Shown here: positions 14,625-22,918 of the stretch, in pieces
Position numbering within the stretch: position 1 is the stretch's first letter
Layout of the letters: each line of letters opens with the position of its first letter
Assembly (NCBI RefSeq): GCF_035492835.1
Contig: NZ_DATJIY010000034.1
Span: 1-31,324, forward strand
Direction: 5' to 3'
From: Dinghuibacter sp035492835
GTDB lineage: Bacteria; Bacteroidota; Bacteroidia; Chitinophagales; Chitinophagaceae
DNA length: 31,324 nt
Notes under the pieces: generated by a model
The model's input: the letters and a program-made list of their open reading frames with translations, nothing else
The model's database searches: none
What the model was told of the DNA's origin: nothing
Position numbers and translations under genes: made by a program

Positions 14625-17014
14625 TGCTTAGAAACTATTTCCTCGCCGCCTACCGCAACCTAGCCAAGCACCGCGTACACTCCATCATCAACATCGCCGG
14701 TCTGGCGGTCGGCATGGCCGTGGCGCTGCTCATCGGTCTTTGGGTGATGGACGAAGTCACCTTTGACCGGAACTTCCAGCACTACGGTCAATTGGGCGTG
14801 GTATGGCAGAACACGACCGGCAACGGCAAGGTGAGCACCTGGAATACCACGCCCTGGCCGATGGGCGACGAGCTCCGGCGGAATTACGGACGCGACTTTA
14901 CGAACGTGGCCGTCGCGGATGGAGGCGCTTCGGGGCACATACTGACGATCGGCGACAACAAGCAAATCAAGGTCGGCAACTATATGGAACCCGCGATGGC
15001 GGACATGCTCAGCCTGGACATGGTCGAAGGCACGCGCGACGCGTTGAACGGCGAACCCGACGGCGTGCTGCTGTCGCAGTCGGTGGCGAAATCGTTTTTT
15101 AAGGACGGCAGCGCCCTGGGCAAGGTCTTCCGGATCGACAACCAGGCCGACCTGAAGGTCGTGGGCGTGTATAAGGACCTCCCACAGAATTGCTCCTTTG
15201 CCGACATGGGTTTTATGGCCAACTTCGCCCAGCTCAAACGCCTCTATCACTTCGACCAGCAAAAAAACCCCTGGCGCTCCAACTCTTATTATACCTACGT
15301 CCAGCTGGCCCCCGGGGTCTCCCCGGCTAAGGCGAGCGACGATATACGCTACGCAAAGCTCAAACGCGTCCGCGCAGACGAACGCATCCACCACGGGCTG
15401 ATTTTCGTACACGCAATGCCCCGCTGGCGCTTGTTTTCGAGCTTCGAGAACGGCGTCAACACCGGCGGTTTTGTCCAGGAAGTCTGGATGTTCGGCCTGA
15501 TCGGGCTCTTCGTATTGTTGCTTGCGTGTATCAACTTTATGAACCTGAGCACCGCCCGCTCGGAGCGCCGCGCCAAGGAGGTCGGCATCCGCAAGGCCAT
15601 CGGCTCCCTCCGCGGGCAGCTCATCGGTCAGTTCCTGGGGGAATCGATGCTGGTCGTGCTGATGGCCCTGGCGATCGCGCTCTTGCTGTCGCAGCTGGCC
15701 TTGCCCTCGTTCAACCTGGTGGCCGGCAAGGACATTGCGCTGCCCTGGACGAGCCCGCTCTTCTGGGGCTCGCTGCTGGTCTTTTGCGCATTGACGGGGC
15801 TCGTGGCCGGTAGCTATCCCGCGCTCTACCTGTCGGCCTTTAAACCGGTCAAGGTCCTCAAGGGCACCTTCAAGGCTGGCCGCCTGGCGGCCCTCCCGCG
15901 AAAAGCGCTGGTTGTCCTCCAGTTCACGATCTCGGTCGTCCTGATCGTGGGCACCCTGGTCGTTTTCCGGCAGATCCGGCACGCCCGGAGCCGTGAAACG
16001 GGTTATGACCGGAACGGCCTTTTCGAGGTCATGATGTACACCCCGGACATCCACCGTCACTTCGGCGCCGTCCGGCAGGAGCTGCTCAAAACCGGCCTGG
16101 TGGCCGACGCGGCGGAGTCCAGCAGCTCCACTACCGGCGTCTGGTCCACGAACAGCGATTTCTCGTGGGTGGGCAAGGACCCCAGCCTGTCGCTGGATTT
16201 CCCGAACATCGAGGTCTCTCCCGACTATGGCAGGACCGTCGGCTGGCAATTCCTCCAGGGCCGCGACTTCAACAGCGCCTACCCCGGCGACACCGCGGCC
16301 TTTGTCGCCAACGAAACCGTCGTCCGTTTCATGGGGCTGAAGGACCCCGTCGGTCAGGTCATCCGTTGGGACGGCCGCCCCTATACATTGATCGGCGTGA
16401 TCAAAGACATGCTCATGGAGGACCCATACAGCCCCGTCCGTCCGACCTTTTATCACCTGCAGGACACGGGCGACTACGCCAAGGTCGTGGTACGCATCAA
16501 ACCGCAGGCGGGCGTACAGCAAACGCTGGCCGCCACCGAAGCCATCTTTAACCGCTTCGCCCCCGACCAGCCTTTCGACTGCCAGTTCGTGGACACCCTT
16601 TATGGTTTCAAGTTCGGCGGCGAAGAGCGGACCGGCCGGCTGGCCGGCTTCTTCACCATCCTGGCCGTTTTTATCAGCTGTCTGGGACTCTTTGGTATGG
16701 CCGCCTTTACCGCGGAACAACGCATCAAGGAGATCGGTATCCGCAAGGTGCTGGGCGCGACGGTGGTATCGCTGTGGGCGCTCCTGTCGCGGGAGTTCAT
16801 CGTGCTGGTGGGGTTGTCGCTGCTGATCTCCGTACCGGTGTCGTACTACCTGATGAGCCACTGGCTGAACGGGTACACGTACCGGTCCAACCTGTCCTGG
16901 TGGATCTTTGCCGCCGCGGCGGCGGGTGCGTTGCTCCTGACGCTGGCCACCGTCAGCTTCCAGGCGATCCGCGCGGCGCTGGCGAACCCGACGCGGAGCC
17001 TCCGAACGGAGTAA
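14624..17014 (+). CDS. MacB/FtsX-type ABC permease, paralogue 2
   Basis: This 796-residue protein has the same plan as the preceding gene: MLRNYFLAAYRNLAKHR start, first helix with INIAGLAVGMAVALLIGLW, two periplasmic domains, two FtsX halves and coupling loops KEVGIRKAIGS and KEIGIRKVLGAT. The two genes arose by tandem duplication (same motifs in the same order and similar length). The periplasmic domains differ most, which suggests different ligands or a heterodimer. The start at 14624 forms a TAATG overlap with paralogue 1; the frame is open further upstream only inside that gene. The kinase gene follows after 17 bases. The ATPase partner must be encoded elsewhere. Confidence 0.9.
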   Translation: MLRNYFLAAYRNLAKHRVHSIINIAGLAVGMAVALLIGLWVMDEVTFDRNFQHYGQLGVVWQNTTGNGKVSTWNTTPWPMGDELRRNYGRDFTNVAVADGGASGHILTIGDNKQIKVGNYMEPAMADMLSLDMVEGTRDALNGEPDGVLLSQSVAKSFFKDGSALGKVFRIDNQADLKVVGVYKDLPQNCSFADMGFMANFAQLKRLYHFDQQKNPWRSNSYYTYVQLAPGVSPAKASDDIRYAKLKRVRADERIHHGLIFVHAMPRWRLFSSFENGVNTGGFVQEVWMFGLIGLFVLLLACINFMNLSTARSERRAKEVGIRKAIGSLRGQLIGQFLGESMLVVLMALAIALLLSQLALPSFNLVAGKDIALPWTSPLFWGSLLVFCALTGLVAGSYPALYLSAFKPVKVLKGTFKAGRLAALPRKALVVLQFTISVVLIVGTLVVFRQIRHARSRETGYDRNGLFEVMMYTPDIHRHFGAVRQELLKTGLVADAAESSSSTTGVWSTNSDFSWVGKDPSLSLDFPNIEVSPDYGRTVGWQFLQGRDFNSAYPGDTAAFVANETVVRFMGLKDPVGQVIRWDGRPYTLIGVIKDMLMEDPYSPVRPTFYHLQDTGDYAKVVVRIKPQAGVQQTLAATEAIFNRFAPDQPFDCQFVDTLYGFKFGGEERTGRLAGFFTILAVFISCLGLFGMAAFTAEQRIKEIGIRKVLGATVVSLWALLSREFIVLVGLSLLISVPVSYYLMSHWLNGYTYRSNLSWWIFAAAAAGALLLTLATVSFQAIRAALANPTRSLRTE

Positions 17015-17031
17015 TTCGCTATCTTGCCCCG

Positions 17032-17736
17032 GTGAGCACCGTCCTGATCGTTATCCTGGCCCTCGCCGTAGCCGTTCTGGCCGTCGTGGTATCCCGGCAA
17101 CACCGCCGCCTGAAAACGACGCAGACCGCGCTGTCAACCACGCCCGCGGATCTCATCGACAAGCTCAAGGCCCTCGAGCTGGAGTCCGCCAAGTCCCGGC
17201 TGAACCCGCACCTCTTGCGGAACGCCCTCAACGCCATCCAGTCCCACGCCTACCAGACGTATTACGCCCTGGACAAGCTGTCCAATGTCCTCGACTACAT
17301 CCTCTACGAAAGCGACCGGCGTTTTGTGACGCCGCGCGAAGAGGTCGACTTTGCCCTCAGCCTCATCGAGATCAACCGCCTCAAGGTGAGCCCGCTCTTC
17401 GACCTCCAGGTAAAAAATAAGCTGGACGCTACGTACGACAAGCCGGCCATCGCCCCGCTCATCACCATAGACCTCATCGAAAACGCCTTCAAGCACGCCG
17501 ACCTCCAGCGCGAAGGCGCCTTTATATCGATCCTTTTCGAGCTGAAGGACGACCGCTTCACCCTCACGGTCTCCAATAAAGTCAGCGCGCAGCCGCCCTT
17601 AAGAAAGGAAAAGGGCGGCGTCGGCCGCGCCACGCTCCGGACCCGTCTGGACGCGCTCTACCCCGGCCGGTACGAATTGGAACAATTTCTGCAGGACGAC
17701 ATATTCACGGCCAGGCTATCCCTGCGCCTGTCGTGA
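17032..17736 (+). CDS. LytS-type sensor histidine kinase
   Basis: This 234-residue kinase has one N-terminal membrane helix (residues 2-22), an Arg/Lys stop-transfer and almost no sensory domain. The His_kinase box reads SRLNPHLLRNALNAIQSHAY, with the acceptor at His60. The ATP-binding part shows IDLIENAFKHAD (N box) and a short glycine loop, GGVGRATLRTRL. I chose the GTG at 17032, because the frame upstream runs through the permease gene and no ATG precedes the helix. A TATCTTGC element ends four bases before it and could be an internal promoter. With no periplasmic sensor of its own it may sense through the permeases, as in Bce/FtsX-coupled kinases (inference). It is followed by its response regulator. 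Confidence 0.88.
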   Translation: MSTVLIVILALAVAVLAVVVSRQHRRLKTTQTALSTTPADLIDKLKALELESAKSRLNPHLLRNALNAIQSHAYQTYYALDKLSNVLDYILYESDRRFVTPREEVDFALSLIEINRLKVSPLFDLQVKNKLDATYDKPAIAPLITIDLIENAFKHADLQREGAFISILFELKDDRFTLTVSNKVSAQPPLRKEKGGVGRATLRTRLDALYPGRYELEQFLQDDIFTARLSLRLS

Positions 17737-17756
17737 CTGGTACAATCAAACCGCCT

Positions 17757-18446
17757 ATGACCTGCGTACTCCTCGACGACGAGCTCCCCGGACTCCAGTA
17801 CCTGAAGCTGGTCTGCCAGCAGATCCCGGGTCTGGAGGTGGTCCGCGCCTACAATGACCCGCAAAAGTTCCTCCACGACGCGCCCACGCTTGACTTTGAC
17901 TTCGCGGTGCTCGACATCCATATGCCCGGCATCGACGGGCTCGCCGTGGCCGAAGCCATCCGCGGCCGCCCCGTGATCTTTGTAACGGGTCACCAGGAGT
18001 ACGCCGCCGACGCCTTCGACCTGGACGCGGTGGACTTTATCCGCAAACCCCTCGACAAGGAGCGTTTCGAACGGGCGATCCGTAAGTTATCGACCCGCCT
18101 GCCGGCCGCCCCGGCCGCGCCCGCTTTCGCGCGGCTCAACTCCGCCCAGGGCAAGATATTGCTCTACTTCGACCAGGTGCTGCTGATCAGCGCCGCGGAC
18201 GGCGATCCCCGGGACAAACAGGTCACGCTCAGGAACGGTCAAATCCTGTTGAAAAATATCTCCTTCACCCAGTTGCTGGCCCTCCTCCCCGCGGACCAGT
18301 TCCGCCAGGTCAACAAACAAACCCTCGTCGCCCTAAAGGCCGTCTCCTACTACAACGCAACGGAAGTCACCGTCGACCTCCCCGGCGGAAAACGGAGCAT
18401 ACCCCTGAGCGAAACCTACCGCCCGGGTTTTCATTACAAAAAATAA
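17757..18446 (+). CDS. LytTR-family response regulator
   Basis: This 229-residue protein has a receiver domain at 1-115: acidic pocket LLDDE, phospho-acceptor Asp53 in VLDIHMPG, Thr/His in FVTGHQEY, and Lys in IRKPLD. A LytTR DNA-binding domain follows at about 130-229, with QVNKQTLVALKAVSYY, LPGGKRSIPLSETYRPGF and a Lys-Lys end. LytTR regulators bind direct repeats upstream of envelope, competence or bacteriocin genes. The ATG at 17757 has the CGCCTATG context seen at other starts. An alternative GTG at 17733 overlaps the kinase stop as GTGA and would add eight residues. It is the partner of the LytS-type kinase and probably controls the permease operon. Confidence 0.9.
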   Translation: MTCVLLDDELPGLQYLKLVCQQIPGLEVVRAYNDPQKFLHDAPTLDFDFAVLDIHMPGIDGLAVAEAIRGRPVIFVTGHQEYAADAFDLDAVDFIRKPLDKERFERAIRKLSTRLPAAPAAPAFARLNSAQGKILLYFDQVLLISAADGDPRDKQVTLRNGQILLKNISFTQLLALLPADQFRQVNKQTLVALKAVSYYNATEVTVDLPGGKRSIPLSETYRPGFHYKK

Positions 18447-18488
18447 CCGCCTTGTCACAGTAAGCCGTCGCCGGAAACAGCCAAAACC

Positions 18489-18496
18489 TATTTTTA
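18489..18496 (+). promoter_or_regulatory. Possible -7 box of the antiporter gene
   Basis: TATTTTTA ends 18 bases before the ATG at 18515, giving a leader of roughly 12 bases. The -33 element is not clear at the usual distance. Confidence 0.4.
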
Positions 18497-18514
18497 TCCG
18501 GTAAACGCCAACCT

Positions 18515-20788
18515 ATGATCAAACGATACAAGAACCTTGCGTTTTATCTGGCCGTCGTGGCTGGTTTTTCTTACCTGATCTACCTGGTCCTGCGACAGGG
18601 CAAGCTCCTCGAAGACCTGCGGCCGGGAAAACTGACCCTGCCTGCGGCGTCCTCGCTCTGGACACAGGTAACGGACGCCTTCGCCCATACGGTAGCGGGC
18701 CCGATGTCGATCCTGCTGATGCAAATCGTCACCATCATCGTCGTAGCGCGTGTCTTTGGCTGGATATGCATTAAAATCAAGCAGCCCACTGTCATCGGCG
18801 AGATCGTCGCGGGCGTCGTGCTGGGGCCCTCCTTCCTGGGGACCTACCTGAAGGGCGCCTCCGCCTTTTTGTTCCCCGCGGCCTCGCTGGGCCACCTGCA
18901 GTTCCTCAGCCAGGTGGGACTGATCCTTTTTATGTTCATCGTGGGGATGGAGCTCGACGTTAAGGTGCTGAAGAACCGGGCCACCGACGCGGTGGTCATC
19001 AGCCACGCCAGCATCCTCTTCCCATTTACGATGGGCATGACGCTGGCATACTTCATATACACCCACTTTGCGCCCGCGAACATCAACTTCCTGTCCTTTT
19101 CGCTGTTTATAGGCATCTCGATGAGCATCACGGCTTTCCCGGTGCTGGCGCGGATCGTGCAGGAACGCGGTCTTTCGAAGACCCGGCTCGGCGCGATCGC
19201 CATTACCTGCGCCGCGGCGGACGACATCACCGCGTGGTGCCTGCTGGCCGCGGTGATCGCGGTCGTAAAAGCGGGCTCGGCCACCAGCGCCTTGTTTACG
19301 CTCGCGCTGGCCATCGCCTATGTAACGGTCATGCTCAAGGTCATCCGCCCCTTCCTCAAGAAACTGGGCGACAAGTATTCCAACAAGGAGTCGCTGTCAA
19401 GACCGGTGGTCGCGATCTTTTTCATCACGCTCCTGCTGAGCGCCACGGCTACCGAAATGATCGGCATCCATGCCCTGTTCGGGGCCTTCATGGCCGGGGT
19501 CGTCATGCCGGAGAACATGCGCTTCCGGAATATTTTTATAGAAAAGGTCGAGGACGTGGCCCTGGTGCTTCTGCTGCCGTTGTTCTTTGTCTTTACAGGG
19601 CTGCGCACGCAGATCGGGCTGCTCAACGATGCCTACGCCTGGAAGACGTGTCTGCTCATCCTGGCCGTCGCGGTCGGGGGCAAGTTCCTGGGGAGCGCCC
19701 TGGCGGCAAAATTCGTGGGACAGAACTGGCGCGACAGTCTATCGATCGGCGCCCTGATGAATACCCGGGGATTGATGGAGCTGATCGTGCTCAACATCGG
19801 CTACGACCTGGGTGTCCTCAACCCGCAGATATTCACCATGCTGGTGATCATGGCGCTGTTGACCACCTTTATGACGGGGCCCGCGCTGACCCTGATCCAG
19901 CGGTTGCTCCCCGAAAAGAAGGCGATGGCGGACTTCGCCAGCCAGGCCGTGAAATACAACGTCCTGGTTTCCTTCAGCACTCCCGACAAGGGTATCTCCC
20001 TGCTCAAGCTGGCCGGGGCCTTTGTCAAACGATCGATGGCCAACGCCACCGTTACGATGATGCACCTCTCCCCTTCCAATGACCTCAACCAGTATAACCT
20101 GGAGGAATACGAGCGCGACAGCTTCGGACCGGTGGAAGAGGAATCCCAGCGGTTGAGCCTCCCCGTTATCAGCCTCTTCAAACCCTCCGCCAACATCGAG
20201 GAGGACGTCGTCGAAACCGCCAACTCGGGCCACTTCGACCTGCTGCTGGTGGGGCTGGGCCGTTCGGTTTTCGACGGTACCCTGCTGGGGAAAATCCTCG
20301 GCTTCACGACCAAGATCATCAACCCCGAACGCCTCTACGGGACGCTCACCGGCCGCGAAAGGCTGTTCGAGCAGTCCATCTTCGACGAGCGCGCGCTGAG
20401 CATCATACGCTCCACACACGTACCCCTGGGCGTATACGTCGATAAGGACAGCGGCGAACCGGACAACGTGTTCATCCCCGTTTTTTCCATCAGCGACAGC
20501 TTCCTGCTCATCTACGCGCAGAAGCTGATCCACAACAACGGTTCCCGCGTCGTCATCCTGGACGTCTCCGGCGTGATCCGCCAGAACCCCGAAATGAAGG
20601 AGACCATACGCTCCATCGAGCAGGTGGCGCCCAACCACATCGCCTTGTACAACGAAAGCCGCATCGAGCGCGACTTCCTCGACCAGCAAAACCTGATGAT
20701 GATCAGTCTCGACAGCTGGAAGCGCGCGGTCGCGTCGAGGAGCATCTGGCTATCGGGGATACCGTCGGCGTTGATCATTAAGCCCTAA
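18515..20788 (+). CDS. CPA2-type cation:proton antiporter
   Basis: This 757-residue protein has a first isolated helix (10-28) and then a Na_H_Exchanger domain (about 65-455) with some twelve helices. Family marks are IKQPTVIGEIVAGVVLGPS, GMELDVKVLK, SITAFPVLARI and the Asp-Asp pair 236-237 in AAADDITAW, the ion/proton-binding centre of CPA2. ALFGAFMAG and MNTRGLMELIVLNIG follow. From about residue 465 there is a long cytoplasmic tail with universal-stress-like features (VKYNVLVSFSTPDKGIS, FDLLLVGLGRSVFDG). Such tails usually bind nucleotides or regulate gating. It probably serves Na+ or K+/H+ exchange and pH homeostasis. It follows the two-component operon by 68 bases but seems to have its own promoter. 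Confidence 0.92.
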   Translation: MIKRYKNLAFYLAVVAGFSYLIYLVLRQGKLLEDLRPGKLTLPAASSLWTQVTDAFAHTVAGPMSILLMQIVTIIVVARVFGWICIKIKQPTVIGEIVAGVVLGPSFLGTYLKGASAFLFPAASLGHLQFLSQVGLILFMFIVGMELDVKVLKNRATDAVVISHASILFPFTMGMTLAYFIYTHFAPANINFLSFSLFIGISMSITAFPVLARIVQERGLSKTRLGAIAITCAAADDITAWCLLAAVIAVVKAGSATSALFTLALAIAYVTVMLKVIRPFLKKLGDKYSNKESLSRPVVAIFFITLLLSATATEMIGIHALFGAFMAGVVMPENMRFRNIFIEKVEDVALVLLLPLFFVFTGLRTQIGLLNDAYAWKTCLLILAVAVGGKFLGSALAAKFVGQNWRDSLSIGALMNTRGLMELIVLNIGYDLGVLNPQIFTMLVIMALLTTFMTGPALTLIQRLLPEKKAMADFASQAVKYNVLVSFSTPDKGISLLKLAGAFVKRSMANATVTMMHLSPSNDLNQYNLEEYERDSFGPVEEESQRLSLPVISLFKPSANIEEDVVETANSGHFDLLLVGLGRSVFDGTLLGKILGFTTKIINPERLYGTLTGRERLFEQSIFDERALSIIRSTHVPLGVYVDKDSGEPDNVFIPVFSISDSFLLIYAQKLIHNNGSRVVILDVSGVIRQNPEMKETIRSIEQVAPNHIALYNESRIERDFLDQQNLMMISLDSWKRAVASRSIWLSGIPSALIIKP

Positions 20789-20844
20789 CCTCCGTTCATT
20801 TTATTCACTGTTGTCCGTTCCACGACAAGACGCTCATACCGGAC

Positions 20845-20875
20845 TTGTCTGTTCCGCGGGATTTACCTATTTTTC
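20845..20875 (+). promoter_or_regulatory. Promoter of the TPR histidine kinase gene
   Basis: TTG at 20845-20847, a 20-base spacer and TATTTTTC at 20868-20875 fit the Bacteroidota consensus. The ATG lies 18 bases further on, giving a short leader without a Shine-Dalgarno sequence. Confidence 0.55.
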
Positions 20876-20893
20876 CTGGGGCAATGTAGCCCT

Positions 20894-22918
20894 ATGATGA
20901 AATATTACATTCTGTCCCTCAGCCTTTTGGTTGCGGCGTGTGAGGCAAGGAATCCAGATAATACCGCTTACTTCGACCCCATTTTCAGGCAAGCGGACAG
21001 TCTGGAGCGCGGGGGCGATGGGAAGGCCGTTGCCTGGCTGGACTCGGTTTTTAACAATTACCCGGAGGCCGGACCCCTGGATCGATACCGCCGTTACGAT
21101 TTCCTCGCCCGCCACGCGGGGTACACCCAGCACAACTACGCGCTGGCCAGCCAGTACGACGACAGCATGCTCGAGGTCTCGCGGCCTTATGCAGACAATC
21201 CGCTTTTTCAGAACACTTACGGACTCGCGCTCCTGGGCAAGGGGCAGACGCTGCTCAGCCTCGGCGCGTACGACGAAGCCTTTAAATACTTTTTTGAAGG
21301 CAGGAACCGTTACGCCGGCTCCTGTTTCCTATCGAGCCAGTACAATGAGGCGCTCGGCACCATATACTATAACCAGCACAAATTCCCCAGCGCCATCCGC
21401 TACTACGGCGCCGCGCTGTCCGACCTGCGGGGCTGCGCCAGTCGCACGCCCTACGAGCAATTCACCGGGATACAGGGGCTGCTCGACAACATCGGCCTTG
21501 CCTATGGCGCCATGAACGCCAACGACAGCGCCCTGTATTACTTTAATCATACGCTGGCTTACGCGGACAGCGCGGCGGCCGTATTCACCGATCCGGACCA
21601 GCAACAATACATCCGCGAGGTCCACGCGCTGGTCAACGGGAACATCTCCACGATCTTCGACCAGCAGGGTAATTACGTGGCCGAAGAAAAGGCCATCCGG
21701 TCGTCCATGATGCCCCGCGGCAACCTTTTTGACAATGGCGTGCTGTCGCTGGCCGATATCTCCCTCCACCATCTTGGCCGCCCGGACGAGGCCCGCGCGT
21801 TGCTCGACCAGGCGCGCCGGAGCCTGAACACCGAGGTCCACGAAACCGGGGACGAGCTGATGTGGCGGCGGCTCGACTGGCAATACTGGGACACGACCGG
21901 TCACACGGCGGAAGCCTACCGGGCTTACCGCTCCTATATCGGTCTCCGTGATTCGCTCCGCGCGACCCAGCAGAACCTCAGCCGCATCGACGTCAACAGG
22001 GAGTTTGACGACCTGCGGCGCCAGCAGCAGCTCACCGAGCTCCGCGAAAACAATGTCCTCCAGCGCGACTACCTCCTCATCGCGATCGGCTTTTCGACGA
22101 TGGCCGTCATCATCCTGGCGCTCATCTGGTGGAACTGGAGACGCTCCCGCCGCGACGTGCGCGTCATCGGTCTCCACAACAAACACCTGGAATTGACCCT
22201 GGACAGCCTCGAACAACGCAACCGCGAATACGACTACCTCTTCAAGATGGTGGCCCACGACCTCCGCAACCCCATCGCCGGGATCAGCGGCATCACCGAG
22301 CTGCTCGCCGAGAGTGAGGGCATTACGTCCGAGGAGCGCCAGATGCTGGCGCTGATCCGGCACTCCTGCAGCCAGGTGCTGGGCCTGATCCACGACCTGC
22401 TCGAAAGCAAGAGCAACCCCGAAACCCGCCGCCTCACCATGCAATGGTGTGACATGAGCGACCTCCTCGAGGAGTGCGTCTCGCTGCTCCAGGTAAAAGC
22501 CGAGGAAAAACGCCAGCAGATCAAGCTCGCCAAGACGCGCTCCTACCCCGTCCTGGCCGACCGCAACAAGATGTGGCGCGTCCTCAACAACCTCCTCACC
22601 AACGCCATCAAGTTCAGCCCCGAAAAATCGGTCATCCGCGTAGCCGCGACGCCGCGCGACAATACCTTGTTGATTTCGGTAACCGACACCGGTATCGGCA
22701 TCCCCGAAGACATGCGGGAAAAGATCTTCGACGCCTTCGGCGCCGGGCGCTCCGGCACCCAGGGCGAGCGCTCCTTCGGGTTGGGTTTGTCCATCTGCCG
22801 CCAGATCGTCGAAGCCCACGGGGGTTCGATCTGGTTCGAGAGCGAGACGGGGCGCGGGACTACGTTTTACGTGACGCTGCCCATGCCGGTGATCGTCGAA
22901 GAAGAGGTGCCCGCCTAG
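20894..22918 (+). CDS. TPR-containing sensor histidine kinase with lipobox signal
   Basis: This 674-residue protein starts MMKYYILSLSLLVAAC, a lipoprotein-type signal with Cys16. Residues about 30-350 are helical TPR-like repeats (paired A/Y/F-rich helices, for example EAFKYFFEGRNRY, SAIRYYGAALSDL, SALYYFNHTLAYAD). A coiled segment and one membrane helix follow (393-415, ending IIL-ALIWWNW). The kinase core has HisKA with His455 in MVAHDLRNPIAG, then the N box WRVLNNLLTNAIKFS, DTGIGIP and the final GLGLSICRQIVEAHGG. TPR kinases of this layout are common in Bacteroidota and probably sense a periplasmic protein. No response regulator is adjacent, so the partner is elsewhere. Lipidation together with an internal membrane helix is unusual. 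The stop shares CTAG with the converging peptidase. Confidence 0.9.
   Translation: MMKYYILSLSLLVAACEARNPDNTAYFDPIFRQADSLERGGDGKAVAWLDSVFNNYPEAGPLDRYRRYDFLARHAGYTQHNYALASQYDDSMLEVSRPYADNPLFQNTYGLALLGKGQTLLSLGAYDEAFKYFFEGRNRYAGSCFLSSQYNEALGTIYYNQHKFPSAIRYYGAALSDLRGCASRTPYEQFTGIQGLLDNIGLAYGAMNANDSALYYFNHTLAYADSAAAVFTDPDQQQYIREVHALVNGNISTIFDQQGNYVAEEKAIRSSMMPRGNLFDNGVLSLADISLHHLGRPDEARALLDQARRSLNTEVHETGDELMWRRLDWQYWDTTGHTAEAYRAYRSYIGLRDSLRATQQNLSRIDVNREFDDLRRQQQLTELRENNVLQRDYLLIAIGFSTMAVIILALIWWNWRRSRRDVRVIGLHNKHLELTLDSLEQRNREYDYLFKMVAHDLRNPIAGISGITELLAESEGITSEERQMLALIRHSCSQVLGLIHDLLESKSNPETRRLTMQWCDMSDLLEECVSLLQVKAEEKRQQIKLAKTRSYPVLADRNKMWRVLNNLLTNAIKFSPEKSVIRVAATPRDNTLLISVTDTGIGIPEDMREKIFDAFGAGRSGTQGERSFGLGLSICRQIVEAHGGSIWFESETGRGTTFYVTLPMPVIVEEEVPA

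Noticed and set aside
14660..16861. Long open frame (733 codons) on the minus strand, antisense to the second permease
   Set aside because: The plus-strand permease has clear family motifs throughout. GC-rich codon bias leaves the antisense frame open, and its translation is low-complexity Asp/Gly/Arg/Val text without motifs. The similar 12945-14330 frame was rejected for the same reason.
17592..17619. Inverted repeat GCCGCCCTT/AAGGGCGGC resembling a terminator hairpin
   Set aside because: It lies inside the kinase coding sequence near the ATP-binding loop and has no T-run, so it is more likely a codon coincidence.
17032..17736. LytS-type kinase as a degenerate, inactive kinase because of PHLLRN instead of PHFLFN
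   Set aside because: The acceptor His, N box and glycine loop are present, and this variant box appears typical of a Bacteroidota subfamily that ends QSHAYQTY.
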